DNA of 64,000 bases from CAWCDJ01 sp963796675 (lineage in GTDB: Bacteria; Acidobacteriota; Terriglobia; Bryobacterales; Bryobacteraceae), in the NCBI GenBank assembly GCA_963796675.1, contig CAWCMS010000003.1, forward strand, positions 1 to 64,000. The letters run 5' to 3'. Shown one piece after another: positions 9,401 through 19,620 of this stretch. Under the pieces are notes generated by a model. The model saw only the letters and a list, made by a program, of their open reading frames with translations. It was not told where the DNA came from and did no database searches. The translations under genes were made by a program, and so were the position numbers. Every line of letters starts with the position of its first letter. The stretch's first letter is position 1.

Positions 9401-11775
9401 GGTGATTCCACTTGTCGCGGGAGAACACACCGCACAGGTGCCGAATTCGAGAAGGATCGACCTGGAGAGGGAGTTCAAAGCGCAGACGTCTGAATCGAAG
9501 CGGAACGTGCTGGCGTGCTCTCCGACTCTCGAGATGGGGATTGACGTTGGTGGTCTCGACGCCATTGTTCTGCGGAATATCCCGCCACGGCCAGACAACT
9601 ACGCCCAGCGTGGAGGCCGGGCCGGCCGCCGCTCTCGGGTAGGGGTCGTCGTCGGGTATTGCCGCAGCACACCGCATGATCAGTACTTCTTCGACAAGCC
9701 CGGGGAAATGATCGCCGGTGAGGTGCCCACGCCTTCATTGGCGCTCGGCAACCGCGATGTCATGTTGCGACACCTGAACGCGATCGCGTTCGGCGCCGCG
9801 GACCCCGGCCTGGCGGGGCGCATGGACGCATACGTGTCCCCAATGGGGGAGATTCGGGAGGACGCCGTCACCACGTTGGTCGATGCGGTCAGTGCACAGT
9901 TCGACCACGCGATCCTCATGGCGCACCACGCATTCGGAACCGACGTGTTCATGGCGGCGGAGTTTGACGAAGCCGCGCTACGGCGGCACCTCGAGAGCAT
10001 TCCCGCGAAGATCCGCGATGTCATCGAGCGAACCAGCAAACAAGTGATTGAGTTGAGGCGGGCGCTGGAATACTACCACGCCGAACTGCGCGGTCAGCGG
10101 GCTGGTACACGAGCTGGCGAACTGGTCGCACGCCTTCTGGGCATTCCGACAGAGGCAAGGCGTGGCCAGGCGGAGGCGGATGATCGTTCGGGTGGGTATC
10201 CGCTGCGTCGTTTTGCCGAGGCAGGCATACTGCCTGGGTACGAATTCCCGACTGAGCCGGCGGCGGTTCGTCTGTTGGGCGATGAAAACGAGGAGGAGCC
10301 GGTTACTGCCGCCCGGCGTTTTGGTATCACGCAATTCCAGCCTGATGTCCAGGTTTACGCTCGCGGGAAGCGCTGGCGTGTCATCGGACTCGACTTATCT
10401 TCGCCGTGGAACCCGCGCTCGGACGAGCCGTCATGGCTCTACCGACCATGCAGGGCGTGCGGACTGCGCCACCAAGCCGATGCACCTCGCTGTCCTCGTT
10501 GTGGTGATTCGTCGCCTGCCCGCGGTCTGCCGGCCGCCGGCTTTGCCGGGTTCCTCGCCAGACGCGACGAGAACCCGGTCTTGGACGAAGAAGAGCGCTA
10601 TGCGGCTAAGAACCTCCTGCGAGTCTACCCGCAGTGGAACGGGCGCGTTGCCGGGCGCTGGGTCACCGCCCCGGGTTGGGCGATGCGGCTCAATCAGGCA
10701 GAAGACGTTTACTGGCTCAATGAGGGGCCGCCTCCCAAGCCCAGTGAACTCGACGCCGCGGTTCCCAAGTTGCACAACGATGCCAAGGGCTTCTTGCTCT
10801 GTGGCTCCTGCGGCGCCATCCTGACGGTGCCGGAGCCGGTTCAGAATGCCAGGGGAGGCCGCCGGAACACCAGGACCGGCTCGGGAGAGAACGACTACGG
10901 ACATCGTGAAGGCTGCGTACGCGCGGCGATTCCGCCGGTGCCACAGGCCCTCGTAACCTCCGGCACCGCAGAGGTGCTTCGCATCATCGTACCCGGTCCC
11001 AGCGGGGATGGAAGAAGCCAATCTGAAAGCATGGGGATACTCAGTCGGGTATGCGCTCCTCATTGGTATGGAGCGGCAGTATGTACTGAACGGCGGTGAA
11101 ATCGACTTCGAACTGGAAGGCCCGTGGAAAAGCAACGATCACCAGCGCATCTCCCTCACATTCGTTGACCCCAGTCTCGGCGGCACAGGATATCTGCGAC
11201 GTATCGGAGATGAACTTCATCTGGTAGCACGCGCGGCGATGGAGCACCTCGATCATACCGGTTGCCAGACTGCCTGCTACCGCTGTCTGAAGTCCTACTC
11301 CAACCAGCGGCACCATAGCTTCCTGCAATGGCCAATCGCCCTGCCGCACTTGCAGGCGTTGGGTGAAGAGCGGCCGTCCGCACAGCCAGCAGAACGCGGC
11401 GATGACGATAGCCCGAAGCCTTGGCTCGAATCCTACGCCGCCGGCGTGGGGTCGCCCTTGGAGCTGCGCTTCCTTCGCCTGTTTGAGAGATTCGGCTTCA
11501 CGCCCGAAAAGCAGGTGCCGGTTGGGCCCGCTGACGTTTCAGCACCCATCTCCATTGCCGACTTCGCGGTGCCAAGCCGGCGCCTCGCCATCTACATCGA
11601 CGGTGCCGCATTCCATCTCGGAGCCAGTCTTCGCCGGGACCGGTACATTCGTGACCGACTTAGGGCGGCTACCCCTCCCTGGCGGGTGGAAGAGTTGACT
11701 GCCTCCGACCTGGCTCAGGGAGAGAGCCTCGTGACCCGGCTCAAAGACGATTTGCAGGTAGCGATGCAGGCGTGA
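6438..11775 (+). CDS. Giant DUF1998 DEAD/DEAH helicase with C-terminal PD-(D/E)XK/Vsr-like domain, several frameshifts
   Basis: Read through, this is ~1,780 codons. The N-terminal helicase has Walker A TTGTGSGKTE near 6775-6805, motif II LDEVHTYRG near 7130-7155, and a second RecA lobe with SPTLEMGIDVGGLDA and QRGGRAGRRSR near 9515-9640. Zinc-ribbon cysteines occur mid-protein (CVNPDCG, CRNCG, CGFVMGG...CPRC). The DUF1998 hallmark FVDPSLGGTGYL plus CQTACYRCLKSYSNQ lies near 11160-11310. DUF1998 helicases include MrfA and the DISARM and Druantia helicases. The last ~110 residues resemble a Vsr/DUF559 nuclease: LELRFLRLFERFGF, ISIADFAVPSRRLAIYIDG, and a Trp/Glu-rich end. Start GTG 6438 overlaps the preceding gene. 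Frame changes occur near 8470, 8750, 9270 and 11001-11007; the last is a run of four G where removing one G restores PSGMEEANLKAWG. It is the main motor of the island. Confidence 0.85.
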
Positions 11776-12079
11776 ATTCGAACTGGTCGAATTTCATCCA
11801 AACAGGATTCGTCTAGCCAGAAATACGGTCGCGACCAGAGCGTTCAGATCCGTGGGGGAATAACCGTGGTGTGAGGGCGTGGACCAATTCGCACCCCACT
11901 TGTACGCGAATTCGGTCTAGAGACCACGCCTCGGGTGAAGATCTTACCGTAGAGCCTGTACGGGCATCTCGACACGACGGCCTTGCAACATTCAGAATCC
12001 AGGGCATCGCTTTCCCAAATCTGATGGCTTCCAGGGGCAAGAATTCTCGGAATTTCCTAAACCTGGACAAGCCCGACCG
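11776..12079. other. Intergenic, no gene seen
   Basis: This stretch lies between the convergent ends of the helicase gene and the TonB receptor gene. I see no credible coding signal, no clear stem-loop terminator and no repeat in it. Confidence 0.5.
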
Positions 12080-14945
12080 TCAAAAATTGAACCGCACGCC
12101 CAACTGGATGAGACGCTGGTCGCGGGCGGCGGTCGCCGCGTTGGGTGGCGGTACGACGATGTTTCCGAGGGCATCTACCAGGGCCGTGGTGTTGAGATTC
12201 GTCACGTTTAACGTATTCGTAATATTGGTCGACTCGGCGATGAATTCGAAGCTCTTGTGCTCACTCACCGGAAACAGCCGGGAGTAGCGGGCGTTCAGTT
12301 CGAAGACCGCCGGCGCGCGGACGGTATTCCGGCCCACAAATAGCGGCCGCTGGTTCGCAGCCGCTTCGGAGCTGTCGCCGTTCAGGATACGATTGCTCCC
12401 GATATTGAATACGTCGCCGCTCGTCGCGACCATGCCGACGGACAGGCGGTTGAGATTCAGCAGATACTTGGCAAGCTTGCTGCTCCCGTGGAACTGGGGC
12501 ATGAAAACTCCGGTCAGGTTCAAGACGTGGCGGCGGTCGGTGAGGGAGTTGCCGCGATCCCGGCGCCGGTCGGACGGATCGGACAGCGTCACGGTGGTGG
12601 CGCTGTCGATGATGTTCTGTTCGGGCGCGTCGTCGATGGCGTGCGACCAGGTGTACGTCGCAAAGAGTTCATATCCGTGGGCAAAGCGCCTTTGAAGGGA
12701 GAGGTTCATCCCGCTGTAGTCGGAGTTCCCGACCGATTCCGCGGAGAGTATGTTGGCGAAGCCGGGGTAGACGCGCGCGGTGCTGCTGAAAATCGGCCGG
12801 CCGTCTGCGAGGAAGGCGCCGGACGGAACCAGGTTGATGTTGCGGTAGATGGGCAGATGGGTTCCCTTTGTGTAGAGATACGAGGCCGTCGCGACGAAGC
12901 CGGCACCGATTTCCTGGCTGATCGAAACATTCGCATTGACGGAATACAACGTGGCGAAGTTTGGAGATATCGTCGTGATGTCGCCGGGTGGCACATTGAA
13001 ACCGGTTGGCACGGACGGCAGCACGTTCGGAAAGGCGGGGGCATATGGCAGGCCCGGTACCGCGGTGAGCGTGAAAAACGCCGGTGAGCCGTTATTGAGA
13101 AGGGCGCGGCGGTACTGGTCGGTCTGCGGAGGGTCATAGAAGATTCCAGTGCTCGCGCGAATGACCGTGCGCTCATTCTTGCCCAAACCATACGCCAAGC
13201 CCAAGCGTGGGGCGACGTTGTTCGTGTCCGTGTTGAAGTGCTGCGAGAACGGGAAAGGCGAGTTCTTGTTGGCGTCCGGCATCTTGTAGATGTCGTACCG
13301 GAGACCGTAAACGACCGTCAGGTTCCTCAACGGCTTCCAACTATCCTGGATGAAGAATCCATTGAACAGCGAGTTGTAATTCAGAGAGGGGTTCCCCAAG
13401 GTTTGGCCGTAAAGAACGTACGCGAAGGGATTGGCTCCCGCTGGCCGCCGCCAGGTAGCTGGCAATCGTCGGAAACGCATAGAGGGCGCCGGTGGCCTGG
13501 ACCTGAGTGTCGCGGATCCATCGGCTGCTGTAGCCGACTTTCAGTGCGTGGGTGCTGAAATCGTAGCTGAACGTATCGGCGATTTCGGGGGTGGTCTCGT
13601 TGTAGACCATTCCTGCGCCGGTCGGACCTCCGAAGTTCGCCACGCCAAGAATCGTAATACTTGGACCGGTACCGCTACCAGAGAACCGGTCGTTGGCCTG
13701 CCCGCGATAGTCCACCTGGGTGCGGAGTTCGTTAACTGCGCGCGGGGAGATTGTGGAAACGAGTTGGACAGCTCCCACGTGTGACCGGTCAACGAAGCTG
13801 TAGCTCTGCGAAGTGAGGTACTGCCCTCCAATGGCAGATGTGTTGTCGTACGGGGAATCGTTGGAATGATGCATGTACCGAATCGAAACCCGGTTGCGCG
13901 AGTTCACGATCCAATCGGCCTTTGCCATATAGAAATAGACATCCTGGTGGAAGGGGATGGCGTTCGCGTAGCTAGCTGGAAGACCGAGTTGCGCGATCAC
14001 AGCGGCGGGAACCGTCACTGGCGCCGGGAGATCTCGGTTCACATGCTCAATGGCCCCAAAGAAAAAGAGCTTGTCGCGGACGATCCGCCCGCCACCGTCG
14101 GCGAAGTACGAATTCAGATTGACGTCGGGGGTTGCCACGCTCGCCGGGAGCAACTTCGGGCGTGCGCTGAAGGGCGTGCGCCGGAAGATGAACCCTCCCT
14201 CCCCGTGGTAATCGTTCGTGCCGGACTTCGTGATTGTGTTGAATACCGTCCCTACCGTGTTGCCGAACTCCGGTGCGAAGCCGTTTGATACCTCTTGAAC
14301 CTCTTGCACGTACGTGTTCGAGATCGGGATCAATCGGATCCCGGCGCGGTCGCTTTCCGTGTCGTTGCTACCGTCGATTTCGTAATTGATGCGGTCGTTA
14401 AAGCCGTTCGCGTCGACCTTGCGCGGAACCCCGAATTCCGTGTTCGCGATGCCGCTGACGTTAGGCTGTAAGAGGATGAAGTTGTAAGGGTTTCGCGAGA
14501 CCAGGGGCAAATTGCCAGTCGCGTTGTTGTCGAGCGTGATTCCGAGGTCCGTCCTGTCCGGATCGGTGGGTGTACCACTTGCCGTCACTTCCACCTGTGT
14601 CGTCGATCCCGCAATTTGCATTGGCAGGTTGACGGTCACCGTGGCGCCAGCATTCACTTCAATGCCGGAGCGCTTTCCTGGTGCGAATCCAGGTGCCTGG
14701 ACCTCAAGATCGTAGGTGCCGAGTGGCAAGAGGTTGAATCGGTACAAGCCGGAATCCCCGGTCGTACCAGTTTGGCGAAACCCAGTGCCGCGGTTTGTGA
14801 CGCTGACAGCAGCGTTCGCGATTGCGGCGCCAGCAGGGTCGGCGACCGTGCCTGAGATCTCGCCGTTCATGGCAGAGGCTTGCCCGTAGCACCAGGGCGA
14901 TGCAGCCAACAAAAGCAGGATGATTTTCTGGAGCCTGTGTTGCAT
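12080..14945 (-). CDS. Oar-like TonB-dependent receptor with carboxypeptidase-regulatory-like domain, one frameshift
   Basis: This outer-membrane beta-barrel transporter probably imports large substrates such as oligosaccharides or peptides; the substrate is unknown. The N-terminus has a signal peptide (MQHRLQKIILLLLAASPW) followed by a CarboxypepD_reg-like beta-sandwich, with GEISGTVADPAGAAIANA then SGLYRFNLLPLGTYDLEV. A plug domain follows (YEIDGSNDTES, GNTVGTVFNTITKSGTNDYHG). The barrel continues in another frame from ~13440 down to the terminal Phe of VRFNF, the outer-membrane export signal. The frame change falls where IASYLAAASG continues as GANPFAYVLYGQ. Total length ~950 residues, normal for the acidobacterial Oar-like family. 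It is the clearest taxonomic pointer in the window. A 250-base upstream region separates it from the CPBP gene. Confidence 0.9.
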
Positions 14946-15194
14946 TTGAGTTCCTCCTCGACTGGGCCCCAGCCTCTATTCGTAAAGATGCCTTCCTGAA
15001 CCTGGCAGCCCCGAAAACATGAGCCATTTGAGATTGAGACGCTCCGCATGGGTACAAGGTACGAATCTCCGCCGACCGAGTCTGTGCGATTCCGTGCGGA
15101 AGAGCCGCTCCTTCTCGACACACAGCCGCCACCAATCTGGCCCCTCGTAAAAGGAATAGCCCAGTCCGGTTGTTTTGCCAAAAAATCCCGCGAG

Positions 15195-15857
15195 TCAGCG
15201 TGAGACGCCGCACCAGTAGCTGATGTAGAGCGCCAGATTATAGGCGCCGTGGGCGAGAGCCGCTGCGGTTGTTGATCGATATCGGAATCGGATATAGCCG
15301 TACAAACAGCCGGTAAGCACAATACACCCGAGCTGGATGGAATTGGTGCCTGGCGTCGTGAGGTGCGCAACGGAGAAGACCACAGCTACCGCCACGATCG
15401 AAGTCGCCGGCGATCTCGATGGGCACAGACGCCCCATGAGCAGAATACCAGCCGTCAACAAATAGCCTCTGAAGATTACTTCTTCCAGCACCGGCCCGAG
15501 CGTGACGGCCAACACGATCTTGTTCCAGCCGCTCTCAGTCCCGAGTGGTTGATGCGAAAGGCCCGCCACGGCCACTATGCAGCAACCCGCAAAGAGGCCC
15601 ATTGCCAGGCTGCCCACGGCACTCCTTCGATCTACTCGATTCCAAGCGACGAATTCGAGCCCAAGGCTCTTCAGCTTGCCCGCGGATGAAACTGCGACCA
15701 CCAGGAAGGCACAAGCTTCAATCAGCCCGGCGATTTGCCTCCGAGGGCGGATCGACCCCAGGGCTCCAAGGGCCGGCAGCAGCAGCATCCAGAACAGCAA
15801 TTCCCTCCAGTACCTTGCCAGTTCCCTGAACCAGCCGCGTCCCGCGAATCTACACAT
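15195..15857 (-). CDS. CPBP-family intramembrane glutamic protease
   Basis: This ~220-residue membrane protein has about six hydrophobic segments. The family motifs are present: the Glu-Glu-x3-Arg motif in LEEVIFRGYLL, the FSVAHL His motif, and a final His in AALAHGAYN. CPBP (Abi/CAAX) proteases cleave within the membrane and process prenylated or peptide substrates; in bacteria they often give immunity to bacteriocins, but the role here is unknown. ATG 15857 is chosen as start; TTG 15875 is an in-frame alternative. It lies upstream of, and on the same strand as, the TonB receptor but is separated by 249 bases, so co-transcription is uncertain. Confidence 0.8.
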   Translation of the reverse strand: MCRFAGRGWFRELARYWRELLFWMLLLPALGALGSIRPRRQIAGLIEACAFLVVAVSSAGKLKSLGLEFVAWNRVDRRSAVGSLAMGLFAGCCIVAVAGLSHQPLGTESGWNKIVLAVTLGPVLEEVIFRGYLLTAGILLMGRLCPSRSPATSIVAVAVVFSVAHLTTPGTNSIQLGCIVLTGCLYGYIRFRYRSTTAAALAHGAYNLALYISYWCGVSR

Positions 15858-16038
15858 AGAAAACCATTCCGCCAACTTCCTTTTTGGCCGATACCCTGTT
15901 TACTGCAAAAATCAAGCTGTGCCAACAATGCCTCATGGTGATTGCACAGAACGGGCACCTCAACATCTGGCCGTGGACCCCGTCGAGCTTTTCGGGCGCG
16001 GTCTGGTGCAGAATAGAACGGTTCGGTGCTCGACCGAT

Positions 16039-17007
16039 ATGCCGAGACAGCAGAATCAACGCGGCGGTAAACTCATGGACCGAGTCCGCCGCCAGACCGA
16101 GCGTCGCGCTTTGGAGCAGGCCAAGCGTGTCCCCTGGAAACGCCTGGCCGCAGCAGCCGATGAATATACCGAGTGGCAGGTGTTCTCACTTTGGTTACGG
16201 GCCGCCGTCGAAGCTGCCAAGAGCGTTCCGGCCATGGTGGTCCAGGAAATGGAATTCAGAGCACCTCAACTCCTTGGCCGTATCCTTTCGGACGTTGGGG
16301 CGGCCGTGACGAGTGGCAGTGGACCCGGAGCCAGGGCCTGGCAGGATGTCAGCCAGTGGGTGGATGTCAACGTCTTCGGCACCGTGAAGAGAGAAGGCTG
16401 GCTAGAAGCCGTCCGCTATTTCTCTTCTATGTCGCTCCGCTCGATGGAAGCATGGTCACTCTGGGAGCAAACCGACGAACAGTGGCGTGTTGCGAGGCCG
16501 AAACAGTTTCCGACGTACGCGCAATGGCAGTCTGAAGTTGAGGCCGTGACCCGCCTGTCGAACCCCGATGACATGGCACAGAACCTCCTTGACTGTATTC
16601 GAGGGGTTCCTGAGGCTGAATGGGACAAACTTCTCACGGCCTTTACGGACTTGATTGCATTTTCTTTGTGGATGGAACTGGTGCTCGATATAGAGGGGCC
16701 GACCTCTGTGCTCGCTTCCAACGAGTTGGGAAAGAGGTACGGTGGCTTCAGTCTCGCAGGCCCGGCAAGCGGGTCCAAAGAAGCCGTTCGGTCCCTCAAC
16801 GATTGGGCGATCAAGCATGCGCTCGGTATTGCCAGCCAGGAGCACATGCTTGCGGCATTGAGTTTCCACGTTAGCCATCACCCCGCATATTACGCACTTC
16901 GGAGTTACGCGCTGCATTGTCACAATGTCTGGCCTGACGAATGCGTGGCTCACCCGCCTTCATACGTGGAATGGCGAGAGGCCGCTGACGCATACTTCGA
17001 AACGTAA
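16039..17007 (+). CDS. Hypothetical protein, Trp-rich, mostly helical
   Basis: The ORF is open from further upstream, but the sequence before 16039 overlaps the CPBP gene and looks like antisense reading. ATG 16039 (MPRQQNQRGG) or ATG 16075 (MDRVRRQTERRAL) are the plausible starts; neither has a strong SD. The ~310-residue protein is rich in Trp and Glu, with segments such as EYTEWQVFSLWLRAAVEAA and SYVEWREAADAYFE, and reads as an all-alpha globular protein with no signal peptide or membrane segment. I do not recognise the family. It converges with the HTH protein gene that ends at 17065. Confidence 0.6.
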   Translation: MPRQQNQRGGKLMDRVRRQTERRALEQAKRVPWKRLAAAADEYTEWQVFSLWLRAAVEAAKSVPAMVVQEMEFRAPQLLGRILSDVGAAVTSGSGPGARAWQDVSQWVDVNVFGTVKREGWLEAVRYFSSMSLRSMEAWSLWEQTDEQWRVARPKQFPTYAQWQSEVEAVTRLSNPDDMAQNLLDCIRGVPEAEWDKLLTAFTDLIAFSLWMELVLDIEGPTSVLASNELGKRYGGFSLAGPASGSKEAVRSLNDWAIKHALGIASQEHMLAALSFHVSHHPAYYALRSYALHCHNVWPDECVAHPPSYVEWREAADAYFET

Positions 17008-17064
17008 GGCAGCCGGGACCGTATTCCGCGCGCCCAGCACTGAACCTGCAGCTCTCAATGTGTC

Positions 17065-17997
17065 TCAAATGGAAGCTCCGCTGGTGAGCGTTGATTGGTC
17101 ATCATCATCGGTGTCCTCCTCCTCGCGGCCAGCCTCGGTGGCGGGGGTGTCGTTCTTGTGAACGGGCCGCCGAGGCTTCCTTTGCCTACCAATGCCGTCT
17201 AGAATTTCGCGGACACTCTTCTTGAATTCTGCCGCGTCTGGAGACGGATATCCCAGATCGATGAGACAAACCTGATCCACCCGTGGGAGGCTGTCAAATG
17301 CGATTCGATCCGGGTGTGCACGGAGGAATTCTTTAACGCATTGTCCGGTTATTCGGCGGTCCTTCGTACCGAGCCAGCCCCGTTGCCTCCAACGGCGAAC
17401 TTGCCGGGGCGTCACATGAAGAACGGCCGCAAGAGTGTCGGCCGTGTAAACCGTCGCTCCCGGAATTTCGTCCACCTGGTAATCGAGGCGCGCAATCTTA
17501 GCTCGGACGGACTTCACGCTGTGACCTGTGCGAATTGCGATCGATTTGATATTCGCGTCGGCTCCCAGAGCACCCAGCAATGTTTTTGTCTGACACTCTG
17601 TCCAGGGCTTGACTTCTCTTGTGTCCGGTTTGCTTCGCTTCTGCCCGGCGCAGATTCCCAATTTCGCCATCCGGCGTTCAACCGCTTTACGAACGCTGTC
17701 AGGTCTGGGCGCCGCTCCCGCCGGCCGGTCCTCCTGGATTCTGCGTCCAACGAGGCGTTTCGCCTTTGTAGTGCCGCTTCTCTCGCACAACTCGACGAGA
17801 AGCTTGTCGGTCTCTGGTGTCCATTCGTAATTAGTTGTACCCTTTGGCCGGCCAGGCTGGCCCGGCGGGAGCCGCGCCTCCAACTCCCGATCGAGCGTCT
17901 CCGACAAGTTGCCCCTTTTCTTTGACGGGCGATTTGACGTGCTGTCATCTGCGTCTTCACGACGTGCCAACTGGCTGGCGGTGCTTGGCTCCAGCAT
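17065..17997 (-). CDS. DNA-binding protein with Myb/SANT-like and MerR-like helix-turn-helix segments
   Basis: Start ATG 17997 (MLEPSTASQLARRED) is fixed by a strong SD, ggaggggt, seven bases upstream; the longer ORF to 18129 is unlikely. The 310-residue protein has a Myb/SANT-like helix set (YEWTPETDKLLVELCERSG), a second similar unit (VKPWTECQTKTLLGALGADAN), and then a MerR/excisionase-like segment (YTADTLAAVLHVTPRQVRRWRQRGWLG). The C-terminus is Lys/Asp-rich and disordered. It is probably a transcription regulator or programmable DNA binder. It is divergent from the sigma-like gene at 18112 with 114 bases between them, so it may control that gene. Confidence 0.65.
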   Translation of the reverse strand: MLEPSTASQLARREDADDSTSNRPSKKRGNLSETLDRELEARLPPGQPGRPKGTTNYEWTPETDKLLVELCERSGTTKAKRLVGRRIQEDRPAGAAPRPDSVRKAVERRMAKLGICAGQKRSKPDTREVKPWTECQTKTLLGALGADANIKSIAIRTGHSVKSVRAKIARLDYQVDEIPGATVYTADTLAAVLHVTPRQVRRWRQRGWLGTKDRRITGQCVKEFLRAHPDRIAFDSLPRVDQVCLIDLGYPSPDAAEFKKSVREILDGIGRQRKPRRPVHKNDTPATEAGREEEDTDDDDQSTLTSGASI

Positions 17998-18111
17998 GCT
18001 TACCCCTCCACAAGTGAGCGCCAGGCATTGCCTGGCTTGTGTAGTAAAAATCCCTCTATATACATAGCCATCCTGTAACTCGACTTCTGACAGAGAAAAC
18101 TTCGCGCGATA

Positions 18112-18759
18112 ATGGATTGCAAATGGCACGGGGCACCTACTGTGCTATTGAGGACGATCGCAGGAAAGGCCACGTTCTTGCGAAACGGTTTTGTTGTGAG
18201 GACCCCTTCCCCAGACGCGGCTGAACCCCTTCGAAAAGCCCTTGAGCGCAATCTGGATTGGATCAAAGCTCACATTCCAGCTCTCGCGCCAGATTCGACA
18301 GGTGGCGTCCGCGACGTTCAGGCGTATATTGATTGGATTCACGAGCGGCTGAAAGATCGAATCCCGCCTGACCCGGACCCCGACGAACTCGACCGCTTGG
18401 TCCGTGGCGAGGTGTGGAAGGTGTTTCATGGAAAACGATCCCGACAGCCGCGCATCTCGCATTTTGCGGATGTTGAACACATTGGGGAGGCGGAGGACGA
18501 ATCTGCGCGGAATTTTGAGCGGGCCTTGGAGACGGCCGATGAAGTGCGCGCCTGCCTTGAGTGCCTTCCTGAGGAAGTGCGGCAACTCGTGATCGAAGCG
18601 TATACGTTGACAGAGGGCGAGCTATCGAGCCCAGGTATTCGGGAACGTTTGGCCAAGAATCTTGGTATCAGCCGGAACGCGGTTGACCAACGGCTCTCGC
18701 GGGCCTTCAGGAGCATAAGGGAACGGATGCGAAAGGACCCTGGATCGGAAACCACTTGA
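18112..18759 (+). CDS. Sigma-70 region-4-like RNA polymerase sigma-related protein
   Basis: The protein has 215 residues. The C-terminal ~75 residues form a sigma region 4-like helix-turn-helix: LPEEVRQLVIEAYTLTEGE, then RERLAKNLGISRNAVDQRL and SRAFRSIRERM. The N-terminal part (EPLRKALERNLDWIKAHIP, RDVQAYIDWIHERLKD) is divergent from region 2, so it is either a distant ECF-type sigma factor or a transcription activator with a sigma-like HTH. The next gene, 13-40 bases downstream, encodes a single-pass membrane protein of anti-sigma layout. Acidobacteria often place such pairs beside TPR/CHAT genes, and one lies ~11 kb away on the far side of the insertion sequences. Confidence 0.65.
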   Translation: MDCKWHGAPTVLLRTIAGKATFLRNGFVVRTPSPDAAEPLRKALERNLDWIKAHIPALAPDSTGGVRDVQAYIDWIHERLKDRIPPDPDPDELDRLVRGEVWKVFHGKRSRQPRISHFADVEHIGEAEDESARNFERALETADEVRACLECLPEEVRQLVIEAYTLTEGELSSPGIRERLAKNLGISRNAVDQRLSRAFRSIRERMRKDPGSETT

Positions 18760-18799
18760 GCGCGAGGCCAAGTTGGAAGAATATAGGTGTGTTCAAGCG

Positions 18800-19504
18800 A
18801 TGGACGAGATCTCAGATTACGATTTCAAAGAATTCGTGAAGACGGTTCAGGACCTGGCGCTTCGTGCTTACCCGAATCCCGGTCGGGCCGATTGCCCCGG
18901 ATCGCAAGTTATCCACGAAGTCGCCCGCCTTTCGCGACCGGCGGCTCATCCGGTTTTCCAATCTCATATCGTCCGCTGCTCGCCCTGCATCCAAGAAGTA
19001 CTGGCCGAGCGGACTCGGATCCAATCGCAGCGGAAGAACCGGCGACGTGCCCTCCTCGCGATAGCGGCTGGCGTGTGCCTCCTCGCGCTCGTATCCCTTC
19101 TGTTGTTACGGCAGCGGTCCGGCGCACCCCTGCGAGACGAAATCGCACGAGTGGGAAATGTTCCCGAGATTCCGCTAGACCTTCGACCATATTCGCCAAC
19201 GCGCTCCGCCTCGCCGGAGAAAAGCAAGCCGTCGGTGACCGTGCCCAGCGGGCGGGTGAGGCTTAAGATCTACTTGGCCCTCGGATCGCCGGAGGGGGCT
19301 TACGAGATTCAAGTGCTTAGCAATAAGCTCCAAACACTCAGGAGCCAGCAGGCGACGGTCGTCGCGAACGGCGGCACCGTCTTCCTCCCTGTCGATATCG
19401 ATCTGGCCGGTTTGCCGGCCGGCACGTACGTGTTGGCGCTCCGTCCCGCGCACGATAGCGAAGAATGGCAGGCATACTCGCTTGTCCTCAAACGTGCACC
19501 TTAA
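18800..19504 (+). CDS. Anti-sigma-like membrane protein with zf-HC2-like N-terminus
   Basis: ATG 18800 (MDEISDYDFKEFV) follows an aggtg SD-like stretch; TTG 18773 is a possible longer start. The N-terminal ~80 residues carry HIVRCSPCIQEV, which resembles the His-Cys-x2-Cys zinc motif of anti-sigma factors. A basic stretch (QRKNRRRA) precedes one membrane segment (LLAIAAGVCLLALVSLLLL), so the C-terminal ~140 residues would be extracytoplasmic. That part has the beta-rich pattern of carboxypeptidase-regulatory-like repeats (LPAGTYVLALRP). It probably restrains the sigma-like protein encoded just upstream. It ends 34 bases before the IS3 left terminus. Confidence 0.65.
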   Translation: MDEISDYDFKEFVKTVQDLALRAYPNPGRADCPGSQVIHEVARLSRPAAHPVFQSHIVRCSPCIQEVLAERTRIQSQRKNRRRALLAIAAGVCLLALVSLLLLRQRSGAPLRDEIARVGNVPEIPLDLRPYSPTRSASPEKSKPSVTVPSGRVRLKIYLALGSPEGAYEIQVLSNKLQTLRSQQATVVANGGTVFLPVDIDLAGLPAGTYVLALRPAHDSEEWQAYSLVLKRAP

Positions 19505-19620
19505 ATCGACCGCCTTTCGGCTTTGGTTTTCCCGTGGACTTGTCCCCATTTTTGAGACAAACAGTTAAGACTCAATTTAAGTTTTTTAATCTTTTTTTGC
19601 ATCGAATGGAGAATTGAGTC

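Noticed and set aside
1..11775. A named DISARM, Druantia or 7-deazaguanine (Dpd) system
   Set aside because: DUF1998 and an adenine methyltransferase are shared with such systems, but I see no DrmC phospholipase-D protein, no Tgt-like DpdA and no DruH. The DprA-like and RecQ-PRTase genes are extra. A database search would be needed to settle it.
12393..13087. Long plus-strand ORFs opposite the TonB receptor
   Set aside because: They are antisense frames of the barrel with low-complexity Arg/Val composition and no start signal.
15577..16038. N-terminal extension of the hypothetical protein at 16039
   Set aside because: It overlaps the CPBP gene on the other strand and reads as basic, Pro-rich shadow sequence.
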